Assembly (NCBI GenBank): GCA_026003495.1
Contig: BPHK01000001.1
Location: forward strand, 248,001-312,000
DNA: 64,000 bases
Source of the DNA: Candidatus Kapaibacterium sp.
GTDB taxonomy: Bacteria > Bacteroidota > Ignavibacteria > Kapaibacteriales > NICIL-2
Direction of reading: 5' to 3'
Positions within the stretch are counted from its first letter, which is position 1. The number at the start of each line of letters is the position of its first letter. The position numbers were made by a program, and so were the translations under genes. The notes beneath the pieces are model-generated. The model was not told where the DNA came from. It did no database searches and saw nothing but the letters and a program-made list of their open reading frames with translations. Below are positions 56,912 through 64,000 of the stretch, one piece after another.

Positions 56912-56984
56912 AGGGGTGTAGCTCAATTGGTAGAGCAGCGGTCTCCAAAACCGCGGGTTGTGGGTTCGAGTCCTGCCACCCCTG
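56912..56984 (+). tRNA. tRNA-Trp (CCA)
   Basis: 73 nt with acceptor AGGGGTG/CACCCCT, anticodon stem GCGGT/ACCGC and anticodon CCA at 56945-56947. It is 31 bp before secE, the usual neighbour in this group. Confidence 0.95.
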
Positions 56985-57015
56985 CAGACGTTCATCTTTG
57001 AGGTTCGCGCTGCCA

Positions 57016-57198
57016 ATGATTGCACGCATCAAGAACTACTTCAACGACGTCGCCAAGGAGATGCGCAAAGTTTCCTGGCCAACGCGCCAGCAACTTCGCG
57101 AATCCACGGTGGTCGTCACGGTCACATGCTTGATCATCACTGCCTTTGTCTGGCTCGTGGATCTGGCGATGAGCTTCATCATGCAGCAGCTCTACTAA
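57016..57198 (+). CDS. secE: protein translocase subunit SecE
   Basis: 60 residues: NYFNDVAKEMRKVSWPTRQQL and one membrane helix (VTVTCLIITAFVWLVDLAM). It clamps SecY. Position between tRNA-Trp and nusG supports it. Confidence 0.94.
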   Translation: MIARIKNYFNDVAKEMRKVSWPTRQQLRESTVVVTVTCLIITAFVWLVDLAMSFIMQQLY

Positions 57199-57225
57199 CC
57201 CATTGGCAGCACGTATCGAACGCGT

Positions 57226-57792
57226 ATGATCCAACAAGCTACTGACACGACACCTCGCTGGTACGTCCTGCGGACTTACACCGGGCAAGAACGGCGCGTC
57301 CAGAAGGCAATCGAGCAGGAAATCAAGCACCGTCACCTCCAGGAGCGCATCCTACGCATCGTCATCCCGGAGGAAACAGTCTTCGAGGTCCGCCGTGGCA
57401 AACGGCGTGAAAAACGGCGCAACTTTCTGCCAGGCTACGTCCTCATTGAAGCTGTGCTCGATAAAAAACTTCAGGACATCATTCTCAGTATCACGGGCGT
57501 CATGGGGTTTCTCGGTGCAACCCAGCAGCGTCCGCCTGAACCTCTCAAACCGGAAGAGGTCGAGCGCATCCTGGCACGGATAGAGGAACGTAAGGACATT
57601 GCAACGATCGAGAACGCCTACCAAGTCGGCGATCCTGTGCGGATCATTGACGGCCCGTTCAAGGGTTTTTCCGGCACGGTCACCGACGTCAATAACGACA
57701 AGCAAAAACTCAAAGTCGAGGTCGCAATCCTTGGCCGCAAGACTCCCGTCGAACTCGACTTCGCGCAAGTTGAAATCGAACGACCCGAATAG
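57226..57792 (+). CDS. nusG: transcription termination/antitermination protein NusG
   Basis: 188 residues. The N-terminal domain has RWYVLRTYTGQERRVQKAIEQEI and FLPGYVLIEAVLD; the C-terminal KOW domain has GDPVRIIDGPFKGFSGTV. It links RNA polymerase with Rho or the ribosome. Notable because rpoB in this genome may carry a large N-terminal tail. Confidence 0.96.
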   Translation: MIQQATDTTPRWYVLRTYTGQERRVQKAIEQEIKHRHLQERILRIVIPEETVFEVRRGKRREKRRNFLPGYVLIEAVLDKKLQDIILSITGVMGFLGATQQRPPEPLKPEEVERILARIEERKDIATIENAYQVGDPVRIIDGPFKGFSGTVTDVNNDKQKLKVEVAILGRKTPVELDFAQVEIERPE

Positions 57793-57816
57793 TCCCACGC
57801 TCCACGCAAGCAGACG

Positions 57817-58242
57817 ATGGCAAAAAAAGTCGCTGGTAGTTTCAAGCTGCAACTGAAAGCTGGCGAAGCAACAATGGCACCGCCGGTCGGCCCTGCCTTC
57901 GGTCAACGCGGACTCAACGGCGCAGAGTTCGTCAAGCAATTCAACGCGCGTACCGCAAAGCAGCAAGGCATGATTGTGCCGGTGGTCGTCACCTTCTACG
58001 CCGATAAATCCTTCACGTTCGTCGTCAAGTCGCCGCCGGCGTCGGTGCTCCTGGCAAAAGCAGCCGGTGTCGAGAAAGGATCCGGCCAGCCAAACCGCAC
58101 CAAGGTCGGCAAGGTCACGCGCGCGCAGCTGGAGGAAATTGCCAAAATCAAAATGGACGATCTCAACTGCGATTCGCTCGAAGCAGCTGTTTCGATGATC
58201 GCAGGCACTGCCCGAAGCATGGGCATCGTTGTCGAAGACTAA
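57817..58242 (+). CDS. rplK: 50S ribosomal protein L11
   Basis: 141 residues: the N-terminal [20 protein letters not shown] and the rRNA-binding C-terminal block [11 protein letters not shown]. It forms the stalk base and stringent-response site. Confidence 0.96.
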   Translation: MAKKVAGSFKLQLKAGEATMAPPVGPAFGQRGLNGAEFVKQFNARTAKQQGMIVPVVVTFYADKSFTFVVKSPPASVLLAKAAGVEKGSGQPNRTKVGKVTRAQLEEIAKIKMDDLNCDSLEAAVSMIAGTARSMGIVVED

Positions 58243-58247
58243 CAGTT

Positions 58248-58257
58248 TGTTCCACCA
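58248..58257 (+). promoter_or_regulatory. leader element TGTTCCACCA upstream of rplA
   Basis: The same ten bases as before groES and rplL, but here 67 nt before the ATG at 58315, so the spacing does not fit the other cases. Confidence 0.3.
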
Positions 58258-58314
58258 CTTTGTGCCAGATGCTCCTTCTGAAACGAGCATCGCTACGAGC
58301 ACACGGAGGCACTG

Positions 58315-59028
58315 ATGGCTACCAAACACGGTAAACGCTACCGCGCAATCGCGGCAGTTGTCGATCCTGCCAAAGAGTACTCGCTCCACGAGGCAGTGGA
58401 GCTGGTCAAGAAAACCGCCACAGCGAAGTTCGATGAATCATTCGACGTGGCAATTCGGCTGGGCGTAGATCCGCGCAAAGCCGATCAGCTTGTGCGTGGG
58501 ACCGTCTCATTGCCGCACGGCACGGGCAAGACAGTCCGCGTCCTGGTTCTGGCAAAGCCCCCAAAAGACCAAGAAGCGCTCGATGCAGGCGCTGACTACG
58601 CGGGACTGGCCGAGTACGTCGAGAAAATCCAGAGCGGATGGACCGATGTCGACGTCGTCATTGCCACGCCCGATGTCATGGGTGAGATCGGCAAGCTCGG
58701 GCGAATCCTCGGTCCGCGTGGCTTGATGCCCAATCCCAAAAGTGGCACTGTGACGTTCGATGTGGCGAAAGCAGTCGCGGACGTCAAGGCTGGCAAGATT
58801 GAATATCGCGTTGATAAAGCTGGTATCGTCCATGCTGCGGTTGGGAAGTGTTCCTTCCCAGCTGACAAGCTTATCGAAAACATCACGGCGCTCTACCAGA
58901 GCGTCCTCCGCGCAAAACCAGCGACGGCAAAAGGCAAGTACGTCAAGAGCATTGCGTTCAGCGCGACGATGGGACCGAGTGTCCGCGTCAGCGAAGCAAC
59001 GATGCCACAGCCGGGCGCCGCTGTATGA
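58315..59028 (+). CDS. rplA: 50S ribosomal protein L1
   Basis: 237 residues. [40 protein letters not shown] and [16 protein letters not shown] are diagnostic. CGGAGG lies 8 nt before the ATG. L1 binds the L1 stalk and can repress rplK-rplA. Confidence 0.96.
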   Translation: MATKHGKRYRAIAAVVDPAKEYSLHEAVELVKKTATAKFDESFDVAIRLGVDPRKADQLVRGTVSLPHGTGKTVRVLVLAKPPKDQEALDAGADYAGLAEYVEKIQSGWTDVDVVIATPDVMGEIGKLGRILGPRGLMPNPKSGTVTFDVAKAVADVKAGKIEYRVDKAGIVHAAVGKCSFPADKLIENITALYQSVLRAKPATAKGKYVKSIAFSATMGPSVRVSEATMPQPGAAV

Positions 59029-59160
59029 CGATGGCTATTACGCACTCTTCAAGAGGCAATGGCTCCTGCACGGATGTGGACCGTGCACATGCTGTTGCTC
59101 CCCGTTCGACGAGCGCTCACCAGGTGAGCGCAGACGCCAAACCACTGTAGGAACGCTTCT
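59029..59160 (+). promoter_or_regulatory. probable L10 leader (ribosomal protein autoregulatory region)
   Basis: A 132-nt gap in the usual place of the L10(L12) binding leader. It contains two stable hairpins: TGCACGG/CCGTGCA with a 7-nt loop, and GCGCTCACC/GGTGAGCGC, the latter 39 bp before rplJ. No conserved-sequence proof is possible without a covariance search. Confidence 0.55.
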
Positions 59161-59691
59161 ATGGCAACACGCGAACAGAAAGCCCAACTCGTTGCCGACA
59201 TTGCCGCAGCAATCTCGGAATCTTCAGCACTGTACTTTGTGGATTTTGCCACGATGACCGTTGCTGAAGATTGGGAGCTGCGGCGCGCACTCAAGCGCAG
59301 TGGGGCACGCTACCGTGTGGTCAAGAACACACTCTTGCTCCGTGCGCTTGCGCAGACATTGCTACCCGAGTTCGAAGAGCGCAAGCTCTTCGGGCAGACC
59401 GCTGTTGTTTTCGCGCCGAAAGCCGATCCCATTACGCCAGCGAAAGTGCTCAAGGACTACGGTGCCAAGCACGATGGCAAACCACGCCTGAAACTGGCGA
59501 TCGTCGAAGGCGCGATCTTCGATGGCTCCCAACTTGCGCAGATTGCGGCACTGCCAACGCGGGAGGAGATCATCGCTGCGATCATGGGCAGCCTGACTGC
59601 CCCTGCCTCGGGAATTGTCGGCACGATCAATTCCGTCATTGGTGGCTTGGCCTCGGTCATCGAGGAAGTCGCCAAAAAGAACGCCGCATAA
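59161..59691 (+). CDS. rplJ: 50S ribosomal protein L10
   Basis: 176 residues: QKAQLVADIAAAISESSALYFVDF, LKRSGARYRVVKNTLL and the helix that anchors L7/L12 dimers at the C-terminus. It starts the stalk. Confidence 0.95.
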   Translation: MATREQKAQLVADIAAAISESSALYFVDFATMTVAEDWELRRALKRSGARYRVVKNTLLLRALAQTLLPEFEERKLFGQTAVVFAPKADPITPAKVLKDYGAKHDGKPRLKLAIVEGAIFDGSQLAQIAALPTREEIIAAIMGSLTAPASGIVGTINSVIGGLASVIEEVAKKNAA

Positions 59692-59696
59692 CAATT

Positions 59697-59706
59697 TGTT
59701 CCACCA
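59697..59706 (+). promoter_or_regulatory. leader element TGTTCCACCA before rplL
   Basis: TGTTCCACCA starts 28 nt before the rplL ATG, after the rplJ stop, followed by CTGGAGACAG. It is identical over ten bases to the groES leader element. Confidence 0.45.
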
Positions 59707-59724
59707 TTTCACTGGAGACAGCCC

Positions 59725-60111
59725 ATGTCTGCAATTGTCGAAGAACTCGTTGAAAAGATTAGCGCCCTTACGCTCGCCGAAGCTGCCGAGCTCAAGAAAG
59801 CACTCGAAGAAAAGTTCGGCGTCACAGCTGCAGCTCCGATGATGATGGCAGCGATGCCAGCTGCCGGTGGTGCTGCCGCAGCACCTGCTGAAGAAGAAAA
59901 GACCTCGTTCGACGTCGAGCTCACCGAAGCTGGTGGCCAAAAACTCAACGTCATCAAGGTCGTCCGCGAGCTGACTGGCTTGGGCCTCAAAGAGGCGAAG
60001 GACCTGGTCGAAGGCGCTCCGAAGATCGTCAAAGAAGGCGTCACGAAAGAAGAAGCCGAAGCCATCAAGAAAAAGCTCGAAGAAGCAGGCGCGAAAGTCA
60101 CCCTCAAGTAA
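59725..60111 (+). CDS. rplL: 50S ribosomal protein L7/L12
   Basis: 128 residues: N-terminal dimerisation helices ([20 protein letters not shown]), an Ala/Met/Pro hinge, and the C-terminal factor-binding domain ([35 protein letters not shown]). It recruits translational GTPases. Confidence 0.97.
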   Translation: MSAIVEELVEKISALTLAEAAELKKALEEKFGVTAAAPMMMAAMPAAGGAAAAPAEEEKTSFDVELTEAGGQKLNVIKVVRELTGLGLKEAKDLVEGAPKIVKEGVTKEEAEAIKKKLEEAGAKVTLK

Positions 60112-60121
60112 TGCCAACAGT

Positions 60122-60158
60122 GCGCGGTGCGCATGCACCCCGAGCATGCGCACTGCGC
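60122..60158 (+). terminator. strong hairpin after rplL (attenuator-like)
   Basis: GCGCGGTGCGCATGC and GCATGCGCACTGCGC pair over 15 bp with one G-U and a 7-nt loop. There is no U-run, so it may be a processing site, a pause site or a Rho-linked attenuator that lowers rpoB relative to rplL. Confidence 0.55.
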
Positions 60159-60328
60159 CCTCTGGTGGGTTTCGCAGCGGTGGATTTCAATCGCGCGGAA
60201 CCGTCAACAACCGAATGCGAGTTCGCATTAGCGCTATTCCGTAGCGCTGGTGTAGCTGTGCCCTTGGCGGTGGTTCGGTGTGATGGTGTACGCGCGTGGA
60301 ATCTCTCTCCGCGCTAAAATATCAGCAC

Positions 60329-60402
60329 GATTGTCTGCCAAGGGTTTCTCGATAGCTACTGCTATGCTTCCGCGCAGGCAGGGCAATCAAGAAACCCTTT
60401 TT
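60329..60402 (+). promoter_or_regulatory. attenuator-like region with two mutually exclusive stems before rpoB
   Basis: Stem A: AAGGGTTTCT (60340-60349) with AGAAACCCTT (60390-60399), followed by TTT and CTCT. Stem B: GATTG...CTGCC (60329-60339) with GGCAG...CAATC (60377-60388). The arms interleave, so both cannot form at once except as a pseudoknot. This is the design of a terminator/antiterminator switch; no ligand is implied. Confidence 0.5.
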
Positions 60403-60438
60403 CTCTGAAAAGTTTTCACCATCTGCGTAGTAGTGCAA

Positions 60439-63400
60439 ATGGAAGAGCCTAAAAAAAACAAACCTGCAAGCGGTGGTACACCAGGCAAGAAGCCGCTTGA
60501 AAAGGCAACCACTGCGAAGTCGGAAAAAATAGAATCAACTATCTCAGACAAGGAGCAGCCTATTGAGCCAACTCCGGCGAACGCGGATAAACCAAAGACT
60601 ATCGTAGGGAAGGAGCCGACGCCGCATGAGAAAACACCAGTCAAGGATGATAACCCTGAAGCGGTGACTTCAAGCAAGGAGGATAAACCTAAAACGCGGC
60701 CTCCAGGCAAGGTAGGTAAGCCACATGAGGCGACTCCAGTCAAGGAGAACAAGCCTGAAGCGGCGATTCCAAGCAAGGATGATAAACCTGAAGCGGTGAC
60801 TTCAGGCAAGGAGGACAAACCTAATGCGGGGACTCCAGGCAAGGTAGGTAAGCTACGTGAGGCGACTCCAGTCAAGGAGGATAAGTCTGAAGCGGCGATT
60901 CCAAGCAAGGATGATAAACCTGAAGCGGTGACTTCAAGCAAGGAGGACAAACCTAAAACGCGGCCTCCAGGCAAGGTAGGTAAGCTACATGAGGCGACTC
61001 CAGTCAAGGAGAACAAGCCTGAAGCGGCGATTCCAAGCAAGGATGATAAACCTGAAGCGGTGACTTCAGGCAAGGAGGACAAACCTAAAACGCGGCCTCC
61101 ACGCAAGGTAGGTAAGCCACATGAGGCGACTCCAGTCAAGGAGGATAAGTCTGAAGCGGCGATTCCAGGCAAGGATGATAAACCTGAAGCGGTGACTTCA
61201 AGCAAGGAGGACAAACCTAAAACGCGGCCTCCAGGCAAGGTAGGTAAGCCACATGAGGCGACTCCAGTCAAGGAGGATAAGTCTGAAGCGGCGATTCCAA
61301 GCAAGGATGATAAACCTGAAGCGGTGACTTCAGGCAAGGAGGACAAACCTAACGTGGTGACTCCAGGCAAGGTAGGTAAGCCACATGAGGCGACTCCAGG
61401 CAAGGAGGATAAGTCTGAAGCGGCGATTCCAGGCAAGGAAGATAACCCTGAAGCGGTGACTTCAAGCAAGGAGGACAAACCTATAGCGCGGATTCCAGGC
61501 AAGGTGGTCAATTCTGCAGGCAAATCTGTAGGCGACGTTCCTGGTCACAAGCAACATCGCGTCCAAACGATCTCAAACCAGACCGTGAACCGACTCCGCG
61601 AGCGCATCTCGTTTGCGCGTGTGCCAAGCGCTCAACTTTACGACGACTTGCTCGATGTGCAGATTCGTTCTTACCTGGATTTCCTCCAGGAAGACGTCCC
61701 GCCAGAGGAGCGCAAGCCGATCGGCTTGCAAAAGGCCTTCCTGGCAAACTTCCCGGTTGAAGATAACCAAGGCATTCTTCAAGTCGAGTTCCTCGGCTAC
61801 ACCATTGAAAATCCTCGCTATACCGAGGAAGAGTGCCGCGAGCGCGAATTGACCTACGCTAAAACGCTCAAAGCAAAGTTGCGCCTGTCGAGCAAAGCCG
61901 ATCCTACCAGCGACGACTACATCGAGGCGATCGAGCAGGAAGTGTACATGGGCACCATCCCCGCGATGACACCGCGCGGAACGTTCATCATCAACGGTGC
62001 CGAGCGGGTAGTCGTCTCGCAAATCCACCGCTCACCAGGCGTGTTCTTCGACGAAACAATCCACGCCAATGGAATGAAACTCTACTCCGCGCGGATCATT
62101 CCGTTCAAGGGGTCATGGGTGGAGTTCACCACCGACATCAACAATCTCCTCTACGCCTACATTGACCGCAAGAAAAAATTCCTCGCCACGACGTTCCTCC
62201 GCGCACTCCGCAAAGACGATGGCACGCCCTTCTGCTCGACCGACGAGGAAATCCTCGCACTGTTCGACGTCACTGAGACGCTTAAACCTTCGCAGCTCGA
62301 TGAATCGCACCTTGGGCGGATCGTCGCCACCGACACGATTGACTTCACAACAGGCGAAGTCGTCGCCATGCGGAATGCAGTGCTCGATACTGAACTGCTT
62401 GAAGCACTCCAACGCTCCAAGGTCGAACACGTTACGCTCTACACCTACACCGATCCGAACGACGAGCCTATCATCAAGCGGACGCTCGACAAGGACACAA
62501 CCCGCACCCACGAGGACGCACTTGAGCTGATCTACCGCCAAATCCGCGCCAGCGAGCCGCCAGACATGGAAGCAGCCTGGCACGTAGTCTTCCGCATCTG
62601 CTTCGACGACAAACGCTACGACATCGGCGACGTTGGGCGATTCCGCATCAATCGGAAGCTGGATGAAGTTTACAAGCAACTCGGTGTCGAGCCGCCATCG
62701 CTTGAGAAAACTGTGCTCACCAACGAAGACATCATCGCCGTTGTGCGGTACTTGCTCGGAGTCCAAACTGGCAAGTATCCGACCGATGATGTTGATCACC
62801 TGTCGAATCGTCGGGTACGCACCGTCGGCGAGCAGCTTTCGGCGATTTACATGACCGGCATTAGCCGCCTTGCGCGTGGGATGAAAGATAAGCTCACCGT
62901 CCAGGACCTCGAAGAGCTTTCGCCAGCATCGCTGACCAATGCGCGCGCGGTCACAAGTGTGGTCAACCAGTTCTTCGGAACAAATCAGCTCTCCCAGTTC
63001 ATGGATCAAACCAATCCGCTGGCCGAGCTGACCCACAAGCGCCGTGTCTCCGCTCTCGGACCGGGAGGTCTCACGCGTGAACGTGCCGGCTTCGAAGTAC
63101 GCGACGTCCACTACACGCACTACGGCCGTCTCTGCCCAATCGAAACGCCCGAAGGACCGAACATCGGCTTGATCTCGTCGCTGGCAATGCACGCACGGGT
63201 CAACCAGTTCGGCTTCATTGAGACGCCCTACCGCAAAGTCGTCGGCGGAAAAGTAACCAACCAGGTCGAATATCTCTCGGCGGAGGAAGAAGAAGGGAAA
63301 GTGATCGCTCCAGCCTCGACGCCGCTCGATGACAACGGAAGGATTCTCGGACCGCGGGTGCGGGCGCGTAAAAGTGGTGACTACGTCACCGTCCATCCCG

Positions 63401-64000
63401 AAGAGGTCGAGTACATGGATGTTTCCACCGACCAAATCATCTCGCCGGCAGCATCGCTGATCCCGTTCCTGGAGCACGACGACGCAAACCGGGCGCTGAT
63501 GGGATCGAACATGCAACGCCAGGCAGTGCCGTTGCTGCGTCCAGAAGCACCGTACGTCGGAACAGGGATGGAAGCACGCATTGCGCGCGATGCTCGTGCG
63601 CTACTTGTGGCCGAAGACGACGGCGTCGTCGAGTACGTTTCTGCTGAGTGCATCCGCATTCGCTACGACGATCCTCGCTCGGAGGAGGAAAAGCTTGTTT
63701 CCTTCGACGGTGACCGCGTTGTAACCTATCCGCTGCTGAACTTTTTCCGCACCAACCAGGACACGTGCATCTGCCAGCGTCCGCTCGTCCACGTCGGGGA
63801 CCGCGTCACCAAAGGCATGCCGATCGCCGATGGTGCGTGCACCGAGCGTGGTGAGCTGGCACTGGGGCGAAATGTTCTGGTTGCCTTCATGCCGTGGCGC
63901 GGGTACAACTTCGAAGACGCCATCATTGTCAGCGAGCGGCTCGTTGCTGAGGATGTCTTCACGTCCGTCCACATCGAGGAATTCACCGCTGTCGTCAGAG
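60439..64000 (+). CDS. rpoB: DNA-directed RNA polymerase subunit beta with large N-terminal repeat extension (partial)
   Basis: The frame is open from the ATG at 60439 to the window end, 1,187 codons. Conserved beta starts near residue 384 (NRLRERISFARVPSAQLYDD) and has the expected blocks: PAMTPRGTFIINGAERVVVS, the rifampicin region FFGTNQLSQFMDQTNPLAEL with susceptible-type residues, and CPIETPEGPNIGLI. The first 383 residues are Lys/Pro/Glu/Ala-rich tandem repeats without aromatic residues. The only alternative start close to the core is a GTG at 61585 with no ribosome site. If translated as read, beta carries about 40 kDa of disordered basic/acidic tail. Confidence 0.85.
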   Translation, partial: MEEPKKNKPASGGTPGKKPLEKATTAKSEKIESTISDKEQPIEPTPANADKPKTIVGKEPTPHEKTPVKDDNPEAVTSSKEDKPKTRPPGKVGKPHEATPVKENKPEAAIPSKDDKPEAVTSGKEDKPNAGTPGKVGKLREATPVKEDKSEAAIPSKDDKPEAVTSSKEDKPKTRPPGKVGKLHEATPVKENKPEAAIPSKDDKPEAVTSGKEDKPKTRPPRKVGKPHEATPVKEDKSEAAIPGKDDKPEAVTSSKEDKPKTRPPGKVGKPHEATPVKEDKSEAAIPSKDDKPEAVTSGKEDKPNVVTPGKVGKPHEATPGKEDKSEAAIPGKEDNPEAVTSSKEDKPIARIPGKVVNSAGKSVGDVPGHKQHRVQTISNQTVNRLRERISFARVPSAQLYDDLLDVQIRSYLDFLQEDVPPEERKPIGLQKAFLANFPVEDNQGILQVEFLGYTIENPRYTEEECRERELTYAKTLKAKLRLSSKADPTSDDYIEAIEQEVYMGTIPAMTPRGTFIINGAERVVVSQIHRSPGVFFDETIHANGMKLYSARIIPFKGSWVEFTTDINNLLYAYIDRKKKFLATTFLRALRKDDGTPFCSTDEEILALFDVTETLKPSQLDESHLGRIVATDTIDFTTGEVVAMRNAVLDTELLEALQRSKVEHVTLYTYTDPNDEPIIKRTLDKDTTRTHEDALELIYRQIRASEPPDMEAAWHVVFRICFDDKRYDIGDVGRFRINRKLDEVYKQLGVEPPSLEKTVLTNEDIIAVVRYLLGVQTGKYPTDDVDHLSNRRVRTVGEQLSAIYMTGISRLARGMKDKLTVQDLEELSPASLTNARAVTSVVNQFFGTNQLSQFMDQTNPLAELTHKRRVSALGPGGLTRERAGFEVRDVHYTHYGRLCPIETPEGPNIGLISSLAMHARVNQFGFIETPYRKVVGGKVTNQVEYLSAEEEEGKVIAPASTPLDDNGRILGPRVRARKSGDYVTVHPEEVEYMDVSTDQIISPAASLIPFLEHDDANRALMGSNMQRQAVPLLRPEAPYVGTGMEARIARDARALLVAEDDGVVEYVSAECIRIRYDDPRSEEEKLVSFDGDRVVTYPLLNFFRTNQDTCICQRPLVHVGDRVTKGMPIADGACTERGELALGRNVLVAFMPWRGYNFEDAIIVSERLVAEDVFTSVHIEEFTAVVR
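60577..61500 (+). repeat. 28 x 33-bp tandem repeat (7 x 132-bp higher order) inside the rpoB frame
   Basis: Each 33-bp unit encodes 11 residues of the pattern K-x-x-K-x-x-x-A-x-P-x. Four variants follow in fixed order: KEDKPKTRPPG, KVGKPHEATPV, KEDKSEAAIPS, KDDKPEAVTSG. The four-unit block repeats seven times with exact 132-bp spacing. The period is a multiple of three, so both strands stay open. Differences between blocks include synonymous (GAT/GAC) and conservative (S/G) changes. Confidence 0.95.

Larger units (their letters stand above)
60112..60438 (+). other. 327-bp rplL-rpoB intergenic region with two structured segments
   Basis: No convincing gene lies here; a 68-codon open frame over it is unsupported. 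It holds a 15-bp stem right after rplL and a terminator-like or attenuator-like structure close to rpoB. Between them (60160-60325) nothing recognisable is seen. Confidence 0.7.

Noticed and set aside
60111-60317. 68-codon frame after rplL
   Set aside because: It overlaps the strong hairpin after rplL, has no ribosome site and shows no conserved pattern.
60577-61500. Possible CRISPR array
   Set aside because: Units are contiguous with no unique spacers, and they encode an in-frame 11-residue pattern.
60387-61523. 378-codon minus-strand open frame rich in Leu/Ser/Gly over the repeat array
   Set aside because: It mirrors the repeat on the plus strand. A period divisible by three keeps the opposite strand open too. 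It has no ribosome site and is antisense to the in-frame rpoB extension.
62113-63516. 467-codon minus-strand open frame over rpoB
   Set aside because: Antisense to the conserved beta core, with no recognisable features.

Overview
The window suggests a bacterium of the Bacteroidota/Chlorobiota (FCB) group. The evidence is direct: two proteins end in type IX secretion (T9SS) type-A-like sorting domains, many genes encode outer-membrane barrels and lipoproteins, and several genes are preceded by TAnnTTTG-like -7 promoter elements, the form typical of Bacteroidota. Moderate GC (about 55-58% by eye), MenA (menaquinone) and a kynurenine-pathway gene fit. A Kapabacteria- or Ignavibacteria-like lineage is my guess only; nothing in the window proves it.

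Bases 1-28,900 are accessory and envelope territory. In order: a partial TonB-type receptor, thioredoxin, a glycosyltransferase and menA, an Omp85/BamA-like protein, a second glycosyltransferase with an OmpR-type regulator and a lipoprotein, a Sel1-repeat protein, then a minus-strand block that is the most unusual part of this half. That block holds a tandem duplication (10,929-14,388 and 14,427-17,833) of the order nadC 3' end / secreted 16-cysteine protein / T9SS-sorted protein / outer-membrane protein. The joint fuses a broken outer-membrane gene to a broken nadC. Upstream lie intact nadC, kmo, another barrel, a polyprenyl-phosphate-type glycosyltransferase, a porin-like protein, a PorE-like PD40/OmpA lipoprotein and aat. 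Plus-strand envelope lipoproteins, a PIG-L deacetylase and a UDP-sugar dehydrogenase follow.

Bases 29,100-48,100 are the translation superoperon: rpsL-rpsG-fusA-tuf, the S10/spc clusters, secY, a frameshifted map, infA, rpmJ, rpsM, rpsK, rpoA, rplQ. rpsD is missing from its usual place. Then come engB, purE, a Wzz/O-antigen-ligase pair, two small minus-strand genes, the CIRCE-controlled groES-groEL operon and carA.

Bases 56,500-64,000 are a Tyr-Gly-Gly-Thr-Trp tRNA cluster, secE-nusG-rplK-rplA-rplJ-rplL and the start of rpoB. The rpoB frame is open for 383 codons upstream of the conserved beta-subunit start. Inside that extension are 28 consecutive 11-residue Lys/Pro/Glu/Ala-rich units (seven 132-bp higher-order repeats). 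This is the single most striking feature of the window. S17, L5 and L17 also carry terminal extensions. A recurring leader element, TGTTnnAC about 24-29 nt before start codons of groES, groEL, rplL, the cysteine-rich genes and others, is a second candidate for something undescribed.
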